A stretch of DNA of 64,000 bases from Mesodorylaimus sp. YZB2_4 (lineage: Eukaryota; Nematoda; Enoplea; Dorylaimida; Dorylaimidae), in assembly GCA_030248295.1 (NCBI GenBank), contig JASANH010000972.1:48078-112077 (forward strand). The letters are read 5' to 3'. The number at the start of each line of letters is the position of its first letter. The stretch's first letter is position 1. Positions 34,126-45,119 of the stretch are shown piece by piece. A model generated the notes under the pieces. It saw only the letters and a list, made by a program, of their open reading frames with translations. It made no database searches and was not told where the DNA came from. The position numbers and the translations under genes were made by a program.

Positions 34126-35350
34126 TTTCCTAGGAGGTTGCCATATGTCCAAGGTTGCCGACCGTCCAGCCTTGCCGACCGTCAAGGCTTGACGACTTAA
34201 GTATAAGGATGCGGGAGAGGTCAAACCTGTCCTAGGTTGCCGACTGATATTAAGAAGCGCGATAGGCGCGAAATTCAAACTGTATGAACTGTGCTGAATG
34301 CGATTTGAGTCGTATCTACAATGGTTAAGTCCAGCCACATATTATCGTTTTTGGCACTGAAAGCCATTTTCACTCGAATAAATTGATACAGTTGTTACAA
34401 AATTGATGAACGCTCCCCTTAGCTCTCTGTTCTATTGTATAATATACATTCAACTGACGCTGTTCGGCAATGGACACCAAAGCCATTGATGACTGGAGCT
34501 CGCGCTAGAGTTTGCAAGAATCGCGTAGTGTGTTAGGCATGGTGAGGTTTTCCAAAATCGTGGTTCATTCCGTTATTCCAGGCCTCTGCATTGTTTTTCG
34601 TCCTGACCCGCCCTGCCCACCCACCAAGGGGGGTATAGCCACGGCACAAATAAAAATGATTAACCTTGGTTCGAATTTCGCAAACGAGCATGTTAAGATT
34701 TTCGTGAATTGTGTTTATCTCTCGTGAACACTTCCTGTAACAAAGTCCAGAAAATTTTTAAAAGAAAAGCAATGCGGGGCCTCTGTCACATCCAATGTGT
34801 AACAGTGCGCACAGTTTCTGATAAACTTCTAGAACAGAAAATATACTTGCGCATCATATTTTGTGTATGACCACTGGTGTCGGCAGCCTAGGATACTGGA
34901 AACGTGGAACATTTTGTGCGTCCAACATTTCGCGGTTGAGGCTCGCCACATTATTTGCGGGTACTATACATTTCGCGGTGGTACAACAAATTTTGAATTG
35001 TTTGAGTTCTGGAAAAACTATCGACGATGTCAAAATTGATATTCGCATGTCAGTGATCAAGCCTCTGCACGCCCGTTGGTTCCTCAGAGCTTTTGAAGAT
35101 ATCGCGCAAATAAAATTGCATTCCAAATGGTTGGAGAAATACAGGTATTGCTAACTTCATGCTGTCTGACAGTGACTGTGTGAGCTCCATGCTGTCTGAC
35201 AGACCGCAAAAACCGCGAAATGTAATACACCGCGAAATATTTTACGTTTGCAGCAGGTTTGACCTCTCCCGTATGCGCACATTAGTCGGCAACCCCTGGG
35301 CAGTCGGCATATCGGACATACAGCAACCTAGAACATATTCCAATGTGTAT
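34126..35350. mobile_element. Inverted-repeat element with a possible transposase remnant
   Basis: GGGAGAGGTCAAACCTG (34213-34229) is repeated exactly in inverse at 35254-35270. Flanking GTCGGCAA/TTGCCGAC and GCAACCT/AGGTTGC blocks on each side extend the arms to roughly 34126-34249 and 35245-35350. Between them, an open frame (34861-35154, +) ends with SVIKPLHARWFLRAFEDI, which resembles the C-terminal part of DDE transposases of the pogo/jerky type. That resemblance is from memory and weak. Confidence 0.6.
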
Positions 35351-35380
35351 GCAGTCAAATGCAAGCCAGGATTGTACAGA

Positions 35381-35602
35381 GTTTGTGGAGGTGAAACTTA
35401 AGTGAACCTCCACAAACTTCCTTCACAGGTGAACCTTTACAAGTGAACCTTTGTAATGTTTCACCTGTGAAGGATCTACCACAAAATGTCCCCAACAAAA
35501 TGTTCTGGCGCAAAATGTCCAGAGATAAAATGTCCTCGCACTTAATGTCCTACACATAATATCCTCAACAAAATGACCTGGCGCTGAATGCCCTGCGCAA
35601 TG
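35381..35602 (+). repeat. Two hairpins followed by a degenerate 15-bp tandem repeat
   Basis: Hairpin 1 (35381-35417) pairs GTTTGTGGAGGT with ACCTCCACAAAC. Hairpin 2 (35421-35472) pairs TTCACAGGTGAA with TTTCACCTGTGAA. From 35482 to about 35602 there are about eight units of AAATGTCCNNNNNNA with a 15-base period. Such arrays often sit at the ends of non-autonomous DNA elements. Confidence 0.8.
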
Positions 35603-36243
35603 GGCATTGTTCTCGTCATATAAACGAGGTTGGTTTCACATTCGATGGTCAATTGCAGTCTGGGAAGGACTATGATTCTTACCGCTATCAACTGAAGAAG
35701 CTAATTGAATTTCTTACCGCATAGTGCACGTACGAGCGACGAATCAGCTTCCATCTCAAGAAAATGCCTCTCGAATTTTTAAATAACAACAAACGGAAGA
35801 ACCAACTAAAGGTCATTTATTCGGGTTCCATTTGAGATTATCGAACGGCAACCACTCCTGGAAATGCGTTTTTTTTCACGAAAACGGGCTGTTTATAGCA
35901 CTCGGATCCAATAGACGGAAATATCATCAGCGTTTCAGAGGTGGACAAAACCATACGGCACAAGGCACAATCATAAGGCTTGGAATCAAGGTTTTCTTCA
36001 ACTTGCTGGCCCCGCACATCCCTCGTTCTAAAATTCATCGATCTGCCCAAGAAAGATCAAAGCGTCAACGAGTTAAAAATCGAGCAGTACATCGCTGATC
36101 AGCCTCCTGTTCCCTCCAAAAGGCGATATCGTGACTGCGCAGAAAGAATTTCACGCATTGTTGGCCGCTACAATCACGAATGCTTGAACGCGGGTGGAAA
36201 TGGCGGGCTTATCGATTATCAGAGAATTAACTCACATCGATAA
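35603..36243 (+). pseudogene. Degraded coding fragments, possibly transposase-related (FLYWCH/MULE-like)
   Basis: Consecutive coding-like fragments occur in shifting frames: GFTFDGQLQSGKDYDSYRYQ ending in TAG, then RLSNGNHSWKCV, then DPIDGNIISVSEVDKT, then SVNELKIEQYIADQPPVPSK. The order Gly-Asn...Trp-x-Cys and then DGNI recalls FLYWCH-type zinc fingers found in MULE transposases, but key cysteine and histidine pairs are not all visible. At best this is a broken mobile-element gene. Confidence 0.25.
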
Positions 36244-36474
36244 ATATATCGATCAGTAGTCGCGTGATCGCGCACTTGCCTGCAAAGTGGTCGCATGACC
36301 GCGCATATACCATTTGAGGTGACGCCAGGTGCTCCGCCTCCAGTCTAGGCCAATCAGACGCTAAGGAACAGGTCGCCCGCCCCTGACCTGTCCTCTGGTC
36401 ATTGACGAGAAGAAAGGAAAAATATTCGCAGCTCCTGCCCTATACCCGCGCTTTAACTCTGGCTGTCTGATTGT

Positions 36475-36580
36475 GAGAACTTGGTGAAGTTCTCTCTGCG
36501 CGTTGCGCGCCTGGCGGTGGGCGATTCACCCTTCATCCCTCTGGGGTCGATAAACAAGGAGAGGCCTCATGGGGTGGAAG
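36475..36580 (+). mobile_element. SINE-like repeat family 2, copy 2 (3' part)
   Basis: Matches the 3' part of the 15060-15245 copy: GAACTTGGTSAAGTTCTCTC, TGCGCG, CTGGCGGTGGG, TTCACCCTTC and GGGGTCGATAAACAAGG. The sequence just upstream (36350-36470) also resembles 21740-21815, with CAATCAGACGC and CCTATACCCGCGCTTTAAC. Confidence 0.65.
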
Positions 36581-36747
36581 GCTCTCGAATTCAGGGCCGC
36601 TAACACGCAGCCTTGCTCAGCATGCAGCCTTGATTGACCGAAGTCAATGTCAAGATAAGGTCAACTAACAAGCTCTTTTAGACATCTTAACTCGCTGAGG
36701 GTTACTTCAAAGATTTTTAGGTATACATTCTGTTTTTTTTTAGAAAA

Positions 36748-37641
36748 ATGCTTCCACAAATTACAAAACTGCGTTTGGTTTCCGCATTTGTTTTCGGCTG
36801 CTTCCTATTTTATTATGCTAACAGATTCACCACTAGAAAATCTTCTATTTCTTCCTCGATCGAATTTCGCAGGATCATGTCAATTTACCGCGGCTGTCTC
36901 GTCAAACACTTGCAAAACACACAAGATGTGTTTAATCATCTGCATATCGCTGTCAAATCTTGTCTGCCAGAAGATGTATGGAAACGATTCGATGCAAAAC
37001 TGTTAAACAATTCGGGCGAAACTAAAGTAGCCATTCTACCAATCCTAAATAATAAAAACCACGATTTTGTCGAAGTGACTTTGGGTGTGGGAGGTGACAT
37101 AATGGCTGAAGAAAAATTACAAAAACTAATTCCTCAGTGTCAATTTTATGGGGCTGATCCAATCGAAGAAGGAGGAAAAGTGTTTAACAAAATTGGAAAA
37201 TATTTTCCATTCGCTGTTGCCGCATCCACAACTGGAAATCATACAGCCTCAGTCTTAGAAATCGATGGATATTCACACAAAACAGTGCCTACTGTCAATT
37301 TTCTTGAATTTTTTCAACAGCATTTAAAATTGAAGGAAATCGATCTTTTTTGGATGGATAACGAGGGAGCGGAATATGGAATATTCAGGCAATATTTAAT
37401 CGATAATGTCGAAATATCTATTTGTCAAATCGATGTAGAAATGCACGGTCCATTACAAACGTATGACATGAGTACCATGGCATTCAATGAATTGATTCAA
37501 TTAATTTTATCCAGAGCCCCATTTCTGCCAATTTGGTCGGGTCAAGGGGCTGGTCATGTGCAGTCCTTTTATATCAATGTCAATGATAAGAGATGCATTG
37601 AGAAATTTTTTTTGGATAGGTTCACCAATGACATAAACTAG
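36748..37641 (+). CDS. FkbM-type methyltransferase, membrane-anchored
   Basis: A 297-residue single-exon protein. An N-terminal membrane segment (VSAFVFGCFLFYY, about residues 12-25) suggests a type II Golgi or ER enzyme. The SAM-binding fold is visible: a glycine-rich loop VTLGVGGDIMAEEKL (about 110-125), an acidic turn FYGADPIEEGG (about 131-141), and IDLFWMDNEGAEYGIF (about 202-217), which matches the iDxEGaE motif of the Methyltransf_21/FkbM family. Length and features match the expanded nematode FkbM family. The substrate is unknown; FkbM enzymes O-methylate sugars or small molecules. A run of T followed by AG (36731-36743) lies 4 bases before the ATG, a textbook nematode acceptor. Confidence 0.9.
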   Translation: MLPQITKLRLVSAFVFGCFLFYYANRFTTRKSSISSSIEFRRIMSIYRGCLVKHLQNTQDVFNHLHIAVKSCLPEDVWKRFDAKLLNNSGETKVAILPILNNKNHDFVEVTLGVGGDIMAEEKLQKLIPQCQFYGADPIEEGGKVFNKIGKYFPFAVAASTTGNHTASVLEIDGYSHKTVPTVNFLEFFQQHLKLKEIDLFWMDNEGAEYGIFRQYLIDNVEISICQIDVEMHGPLQTYDMSTMAFNELIQLILSRAPFLPIWSGQGAGHVQSFYINVNDKRCIEKFFLDRFTNDIN

Positions 37642-40138
37642 GAAAGCTCCGGCGTTCATATTTTGGAAAACAAAATTTATTTTAAACTTTTACTCTTAAG
37701 AAAGCGCATTTTTATTAAAATTTTTTTCTTTTCCGGGGTAGGGAGGGCCTTAGAAGCCCTAGTTAAGGCAGAATGATCTTTATCAGTTTTTTCAAAAATA
37801 TTCACGAAAATGTGAATCAGATCCTTCAAAGTCCGATGACTTGAATTATTTTAATGACTGAGTTATTCCAGCAGGTTATGTGTCTCGCGTGTTTGATGAA
37901 CAGGATTTTCTTTGGCTCGTCCACTGAATTAAAATTGACAAAGATGTGCTACATTCTCAAACAGCTTGGACTTTTTTGAACTATTTTTTAAAGCATGCGC
38001 ATCCGAATTTTTTTACGCACCTTGAAAAATTGTGAATCTGATACTTGAATGCTTGTCAGACTTTAAAACTTGAAAACCTGCACTTTTTGAAAATTAAGAA
38101 CATTAGTTGTTTTGGTTGAGAAGAAATCACTTTTAGACTTCACTTTAGCTTCTTTGACGATGGAAATTTCCATTGCTTTGTTTGCTTGTTTACTTTACAT
38201 GTTTTTTTTCAGTTTCCTTGGTACGATTAAGATCTTATCGTTAGTTTTTGAAATGCAGGAGTTTTTTGGGTTCAGCAGGTTTTGATTATGGGTAAAATTT
38301 CAAATGAAGGTTGGTGTTTTGTGGAGGGTTAGTTCTCGAATAATCTATGAGTAATCCTGGATCGGATCTGATCAGATAAATAATTACAAAAGATTATATC
38401 CGATGGGATGGAATGTGATCCAATCAGATAAGATCTTTTTTATTTATTTGATCCAATCTGATAGGATCATAGATTCTATTTCATGAAATAGAACTGAAAA
38501 ACGTTATACAGTTTGAAATTTTTAAAATCCTCAATGGTGCCAATTCGAGCTGACGAAACACGATGAAAAAAGATTCTGCGGAATATTTGGCAACTGGCCA
38601 CCAGGACCATGGCCTTATCGAAGCCTCATTCAAGTCAGTGGCCTAAGTAGGCTCTAAAGATATGCTCACCATTTCTTAGCTGCCCAGCTTCAGCCTGAGC
38701 CTGCAAGCAGAGATCACACGTTCAAGACAAGATCAGATGGGTCTGCATTTGGAAACGAGGAGCCCGACCACAGTTTGTGAATAAATAAACAAAAATATGC
38801 ACGCTGTTGTCCTAATAAGATGTAACCCTCTAATGGGAGGACATCACCCATTTCCTCTAATGGGCGGAGTCCTTCAAACGCATGCCAGAAGCTAACACAC
38901 TTCATTTTCAAGGTACAGGACCCATCCCACTTGCTGCTGATTTTTTTCACCACCTTATATATACCATGTCCAAAAATGGAAACTACCAATGCAGTGGGGC
39001 CCGCCCCGAAACGGTCAACCCACCTGAGGGGTGACCGCACTTCGACTTACCCCACTGTAGTGGTACTCTCCCATTCAGTTAAACCACTGTAGTAGTGCTT
39101 ACCCACTTGCATAACCTATTCTTTACTAGTCAGAAATCCTCATTTAAAACGATTCAATGAATAAACATGCCACCGCCGGCATCTGAATGAAACGCGTACT
39201 ACAAACGAATCACATCGCTCAAATCGACTTCGCCCATGAATTCACTATGCTCGTCGATTATCGCCGGACGTGCGACTTCGATGTGCTTTTTCTTAGATCG
39301 GTCGTATCTTCAGCGCTTCTCCAAGGGTTGGCGGCCGACGTAATTTGAAATAAATGAAACCATCTTGTTGTCCTGCCATTGGACGACAACAATATTCATA
39401 CAGTATGCTTCTCGACGCGTTCGACAAATGTACCCCGACCACATTTTTTCAAATGGTTTTCTGATATCATCGGCGCTTCCTTCACTCAAGCTCTATTAGT
39501 TGTAAATTTTTAATTCTTTCGAATGGACATGGCCTGAAAGGAAATTTACATCATATTCAAACCAGAAACTTGCATTATCCCCTTGAAAGAACACATGAAA
39601 ATACTGGCACTCACCCTACGGGCGAACCCCACTTGAGTGCTGGTTTTAAAATTTCTAAATAACCCGTCAAATGTTTCAAAAAAACGATTTTACTTACGAT
39701 GGACGAATTCAACGCGAAAAATTGACCAGAAATAATAATATTCTTGAAAAGAATATTATTTTTTCCATCTATACATAATAAACGACGAAACCAATTTCAA
39801 AAATTTTCAAAAAACGTCTCATACGGAAATATCGTTTTCCACCTTCACATAAAACGGTGTCGCGACTGAAAAATACCCCGTGTATCCAGTCCCCTAAGGG
39901 ATAAAACTCTTTACACGGAATGTCAACGGACAGCCACGGATAAACGAAGCTGTCTATGCGCTGAATTTTCTTGTCACCTCGTGAAAAAGCTGGCATTGTT
40001 TTTTTTAACAAAATTCGCAAATGTCGTTTGATAGACGATAATGGATCTAAATCATTATCAGATTATCGTTCGGTATTTCGACGGCAAATAACCCGAAGCG
40101 TTTACAATAAACGAGAAAAAGTCTTAAAAAATGGAATT
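37642..40138. other. Intergenic stretch, no recognised gene
   Basis: Near 38340-38480 GATC/GATCAGAT-type palindromes cluster. Between 38820 and 39120 short repeats (CCTCTAATGGGAGGACAYCAC, CCACTGTAGTRGT) recur; the first is seen again at 41553. No coding exon is supported. Confidence 0.5.
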
Positions 40139-40803
40139 AGAAGAGGAAGAATATGCATATCTGCGAGGATCATCTTTCCGAAGGTGAGATTCACATTTTC
40201 TACATAGTGCATGTTCCAGACATTTCAGTTTGGTGTGCTTCATCGAGTTATTACGATTTTATGCCCTCTTTAGCTAAATATAGCAATTTGGAAGAAACGA
40301 AAGACTGCTCCGTCGTGCTCTATGGCGGCACAGTGCATTTGCAGTACCACCGTTGACAAACGATTTTATCGTATATATGCGTAGTGCTCTTTCAAGTAAG
40401 GTTATTGACTGGCCATTTGATGCGAACCTTCATTAACCATGCTTTTCCAGTGTATGAAAACGCAGATCGTTTGGTTTTTTGGCCTTACTGAAGTAACTCA
40501 CTTTAGTTTCAAAATATCGGGGTTTATTCAATTTTGGTCACTTCTGCAAGAGCACGTTGGCCACGATTCTAACATGATCGAACTAAAACCAGGCTGCAGC
40601 CAATTGGTCGAGCAAGGTAAGCGCTGCCGTTACTGCTGTTTATGATAAAGTCAAGCTGGCATTTAATATTAGCTTGTGTTGTGCTACAGGAGCTAAAATT
40701 GAATTCAGAAACGCCGGACTCATTGTCGAACACAGATACAACGGCTACTCTCGCCAGCTCCCTTCTCTCGGCGAAGAATTACTGACGACTGTACGACTGC
40801 AGT
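40139..40803 (+). other. Candidate exons of an unresolved gene or decayed element
   Basis: Several coding-like pieces occur with plausible splice signals. One frame encodes CASSSYYDFMPSLAKYSNL. The next frame encodes VPPLTNDFIVYMRSALS. A segment after TTTTCCAG (40450) reads on to GHDSNMIELKPGCSQLVEQ and ends at a donor AAG|GTAAGC (about 40617). A final segment after GTGCTACAG encodes GAKIEFRNAGLIVEHRYNG and stops at 40803. The pieces do not all join in one frame. I recognise no family. It may be a pseudogene. Confidence 0.3.
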
Positions 40804-40814
40804 GAACTTGAGCG

Positions 40815-41079
40815 GTGGCAAAGAATACTCGTAAATCCAAAGTGTGGTCTTGTCCAGTTTGTAAAGTATTGTGGGTGAAGGGTGAGCCCGATATAGTATA
40901 TTGTGAATTGCAAGGTAGTGGTTTGATTGGTAAGCTTTTTGGAATTCCGGCTCTTACGATATCTTTAGTATAATTTCGCAGTATCTTTTAGGAAATGTGT
41001 TGACGTGAAAACAGGACCAAGTTCGCCCAAATCGTTCTGTCGGGAATGCAAGGAGAAAGACAAACGTAGGCAGAAATGA
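40815..41079 (+). CDS. PHD-like zinc-finger fragment, two exons
   Basis: The exon to 40929 encodes WSCPVCKVLW and DIVYCELQG. A GT..AG intron (40930-40981) joins in frame to 40982-41079, which encodes FRKCVDVKTGPSSPK, then SFCRECKEKDKRRQK and a stop. The spacing CxxC...C...C...CxxC recalls a PHD finger, which binds zinc and often reads histone tails. The expected histidine before the CVxV step is an arginine, and only one cysteine stands in the middle pair, so zinc binding may be incomplete. No ATG lies in frame, so an upstream exon is missing or this is a remnant. Confidence 0.45.
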
Positions 41080-41830
41080 TTTGATTCGTTTTTTTGTTTC
41101 TATGTCATGCGCTTTACTAGTAAGTGAGCCAAAACATTTCAGATTGTAGTCTTGCCGGACATTTGAAACTGCTTTACATGACGCGCTTGTTTCCTTGAGA
41201 ATTCTGGTAACTACTCACCCGAGAGCCACTGTACAGTCAAAGTGAGTTTATTGTTAGTGAATATCTCAAGGCAACGTTAATTTGTCTTGCTTTTCTTCAA
41301 TTCTAATGTTGTTACCTTTGCATTGCTTTTTTTGATTGATCAGGGAAGGATATCTACAGTACGGTCAGATGAGATAAAGGGTGCGTTCAAGAACTTTGCG
41401 TATTGTGAAAGAAAACTCGGAAAGAATAAAAGCTGTGTTTTGTTTCTTCTCTCAAATTCATGTTTAGCGCCAATTTAATTGTATCTGCATCTCCTGCGTG
41501 CGCCTTCCCCCCCTGTGCGCCAAGTTTCTACAGGCTCTACAAGTTTCTACTACTGGGAGGACACCACTTTATTCCCTCTAATGGATGATTTAACCAACAG
41601 ATTGGTTATGTTATGTTATGTAAATGGATTCTAGTAACTTTCCATGTATGCGTGAAACAAATATAACTACAGGTCTTGTGTAATTAATAGAAACTGTTGC
41701 GACTGTTTTTTTGTGCTACCATAATTTATGATGTATCTGGGATTCGTGCGATATACGTAGCCTAAAGTCTCCGTATCGTATATTCCCTTTGAGCAATGCC
41801 TGGAGCTTGTTTTATTCCCACACTTCTACA
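41080..41830. other. Intergenic stretch, no recognised gene
   Basis: No coding exon was recognised. The motif CTACTGGGAGGACACCAC (about 41547-41566) repeats a piece seen near 38835. Confidence 0.5.
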
Positions 41831-41836
41831 TTTATT
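41831..41836 (-). promoter_or_regulatory. Polyadenylation signal for the Ly6-like gene
   Basis: AATAAA on the minus strand, about 60 bases past the stop of the gene that ends at 41899. Confidence 0.5.
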
Positions 41837-41898
41837 AAATTTATCCCCGTTAAAATCAGTGAATCAAAAAATTGCGAATGAATTTTTCCAAAACCTGC

Positions 41899-44800
41899 TC
41901 AGATGTTAGCCAAAGCACTTATGCCGCACAGCAAAGTGAAACTCATGGGCAAACATTCACTGGCGCCATTACCTTTCCGACCATCCTTGGATTTTGGGTC
42001 ATTATTATCATTATCATTATCATTTTTATTTTTATTTTTATTTCCATCATCCGCGGGGCCACTGGTTCCGTCATCGCCTTTTAGATACATTCTTCCAACG
42101 CGGTTGACTTCACTCTGTTCATTGCACTCGTCGGAGTTGCAGTTGCACACTAAGCATCTGCCGCTGTCACTGTCCACCCATTTGCATTCCTTGCTCCCCC
42201 CGTGGCCGTCACAATTCGTATTCACGCGGTGAAATCCAAACCCACCTAGAAGAGTGTAAGAAACTGAACAAGTTAATCGTTGTCGGAAACACGCCAAAAA
42301 AGGTTATGAAACCAACAGTTGGAGAGTAGACTCGCAAGGTTATTCATCATTTATGACGCCTTTTTTTCCAAAAATTAACAAGTTTTGCGTGATCTGCTCC
42401 TGAATTCAAAAGCGTTGGCTTCAAAAAAGTTGTGGCCAAAAATTTTACGTGACATTGTTTTTCGAATTTCTTAGCAAGGGTCCGCTTCTAATCTAGACAA
42501 AAGTCTGGGCCTTCTAAAAGGAAGTTCTCAAATTTTTTGAGACCTAGTAAGGCAATATTGAGTTACATTGAGCGAAGAATGGTAATTTAGCTTACTTCCT
42601 TTAGGTTGGGGGCAGATCTTCGTGGAACACAACTTCCCGTCGCAAGTTTTTCCGCAGTCCATATTTGAGTGACTGTTAAATCCCGATTGCCATAGGTCGC
42701 ATATCTTGCAAGTTAATGCATCGGCTGGAGACCCTATAAAGGAAAAGTCAATTAGCTTTCCAACCATTTTCACAAAACATGTAACCGCGGCACTGAACCA
42801 ATAGATGCGCCACTGTGACGCCAGGTCCGACATCGGGTACCCGACCCTTACCCGAACCCGAAAACCCGACCCGAAAAGTCGGGTTCGGGTCGGGTCGGGT
42901 TCGATTTCTCTCGGGTCGGGTCGGGTCGGGTTTTGATTATGAGGCCCAAAAAACCCGACTTTTATGGCACACAAAAATTCAAGTTTCAAATTACCGCAAA
43001 TCAAATTCAGACAGATTATTAAATCAGTTTTGCCCATCTCCAATGGGAATTGGGAATAAGGATGAATTGCAGTCATATTTGGGCGATCAAGCTATTCCAG
43101 TCTCATGTACTGAAGTACTGAATTGGTGGAGGCGCAATTTTGACAGATATCCGAAATAAGCTGTGCTCGCTAGAAAGTTTTTGTCGGTGCCAGCAACAAG
43201 CGCTGCCTCTGAGTCAGTTTTTAGATATGGTGGTTTGACAGTGACTGATTTGCGAAATCGATTGGCCCCTGAAACCGTTTGCAATTTACTTTTTGTGCGC
43301 CATTTTGATGAGGAGCCTCTATTTTCGTGAAAGAACATATTTCTTCAGCGTCAGAAATAAATACTGCGAAAAACTTTTTGTCAAAAAAACTTTTTTTAGA
43401 AAAAAATCAGGTCGGGTTGGGTCGGGTTTAGAAGGGATTTCGCGGGTCGGGTCGGGTTCGGGTAAAGTAGCCCTCGGGTCGGGTCGGGTTCGGGTTTTAA
43501 ATTTCAGACCTCGGGTCGGGTCGGGTACAGTTTCCTTACCCGATGTCGGACCTGGCTGTGATGAGCCGTGATGTGCCGCCGCTACATTCAGGTCTGATAA
43601 CAATTAAGAGAGGGCTTCTGAGAGACCCGACGATGGGGTGGCCAGTCGGTTTTTTTTCGACTCTTCTTTTTTTTGTGCTCTGTCGAAAGTACTCATAAAA
43701 CTGATTGTCTTCGCCGAAGTACATTTTTAAAAAATGCCTTTACATGGAAACATAACACATTATTGATAAATAGTGGTCACTTTTGGTTAACGATTCATGC
43801 TAACTTTCATGTCTGAAGCAATTTTTCAAATACAGAAATGACTGCAACATTATAAGGAATCTAAAACTGGTTTTTTTTTTAATTTCTCAAACCGTTCCTG
43901 AGATATTCAACAAAAGCCGTCCGTGATCAGCCGTGGTCATTCGCATAATCGAGTATGGGCAGATTAATAACACAGTCCAAGCCTGTCTTTTTCTCTGAAA
44001 TAGTAGCCTAGGGCCACTACATCACAAAATAGCTCGAAAGTTCACCCTACGACCATAGATTATTGTGCACATGTGAGATAACTGGACCCCATTTAGGCAA
44101 TTTTAGCCGAAACTGATCATTGATTCTAGCTGTTGATTCGATGCGCTTATCAGTAATAGCAAATCTTGTAGCCCTTGAAAAGAGTTTTCGAATGGTTAAT
44201 TCTACGTCAAAATTTACGTTGCATGGCACCCGAAACATTAAGGATCACAGCCCCAAAGTCAGCCTACTAGCATCAGGATCATGAGAAAAGATGCTCTGCG
44301 AGTAAATGCTTGAAGTTGCAGATGCATGACTGCCCGGTGCGCTATATGGTGATTGGCTATCGATAAAGTATGACATGACATGATGAAGGACTTTTTTAGA
44401 TCGGTCATCTAACAATAGTTTAGGATTAGAACCAAAAGCTGCTAGATTTATTTTCCCTTCATAAAAATTGGCAGCTTTTAAGCGACTGAATGTACGCGAG
44501 CGTTAAATTTCACATAAAATATTATAAAACTCGGTACGGCCGTAGTGGCCTAGTTATATTTATTGCCGTACCCGTACGGCGGTACGGTACGACCGCTACG
44601 GTGGTACAGTCGAGCCTGGCCCTAGGCTACTATTTCAATGAAAAAAACAGGGTTGGACTGTTTTAATGATTAGCCCATAATCGATTATGTGCCTGATCAC
44701 GAACGGTTTCTCTTGAATATCTCATGAACGGTTATGTCTCGAGTAATTTTAAAAAAACAGTTTCAGATTCCTTGGAATGTAGCAGTAATTTCTGTACTTT

Positions 44801-45098
44801 TAAAATTGTTTTCGACAAAAAATTAAGCAAGTTATGATTTTTTGACCAAAAGTGACGATTTTTACCTATAATGTGCTATATTTTCATATATAGGCAATTT
44901 TAAAAATTTTACGTCCGCCAAGACAATCAGTTTTGTGAGTACTCTCGATAGAGCAATAAAAAGGGGGTCAAACAATCGACTGGTCAAGTATATCAAGCCC
45001 CCGATCGCCTCTTAAGTAAACATGAGCCGGCTGGCAAAGCAGGGATTACCTTTTTGAAGAATCATAAGGGTTAGAGCGAATACTTGAATCGGGGTCAT
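41899..45098 (-). CDS. Secreted Ly6-like cysteine-rich protein B, three exons
   Basis: Exons (minus strand) are 45098-45050, 42733-42596 and 42245-41899. All introns are GT..AG and all are phase 1; the product is about 177 residues. Exon 1 is a signal peptide (MTPIQVFALTLMILQK). Exon 2 carries ALTCKICDLW, MDCGKTCDGKLC and STKIC. Exon 3 carries TNCDG, KECKW, GRCLVCNCNSDECNE, a low-complexity Asn/Asp/Lys stretch and a hydrophobic tail (LPMSFTLLCGISALANI) like a GPI signal. Cysteine spacing and the terminal CN fit the Ly6/uPAR fold with an extended spacer. The acceptor TTGTTTTTTAG lies 21 bases before the ATG. Intron 1 (2.3 kb) holds a hAT element and a foldback element. It is a paralogue of the gene at 55080-59595. 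Confidence 0.85.
42821..43555 (+). mobile_element. Non-autonomous hAT element with 8-bp target duplication
   Basis: Terminal inverted repeats are CCAGGTCCGACATCGGGTA at the left and its reverse complement at the right. They are flanked by CTGTGACG (42813-42820) and CTGTGATG (43556-43563), an 8-base target duplication with one mismatch, as expected for hAT. Subterminal arrays of GGGTCGGGT fill both ends. The centre retains a decayed transposase C-terminus: EVLNWWRRNFDRYPK, an in-frame TAA, then FLSVPATSAASESVFRYGG and NRLAPETVCNLL, which is the hAT dimerisation region. The rest of the transposase is gone. Confidence 0.92.
43641..44984. mobile_element. Foldback element with arms of about 370 bp
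   Basis: The left arm (43641-44016) aligns with the reverse complement of the right arm (44617-44984) over its whole length, with scattered mismatches. Landmarks include RCCAGTCG, AGTACTCAYAAAACTGATTG, GTCACTTTTGGT, CAGAAATKACTGC, AAGGAATCT, ATAATCGA and GAAATAGTAGCCTAGGGCCA. The spacer of about 600 bp shows no coding gene. The right end of the spacer is a palindromic CGTACCG/CGGTACG tract related to 30725-30810. Confidence 0.88.
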
Positions 45099-45119
45099 CT
45101 TCACGTTCTGAAGCGTCAC

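Noticed and set aside
35482..35602. CRISPR-like array suggested by the 15-base period
   Set aside because: Units are too short and degenerate, with no separate repeat and spacer.
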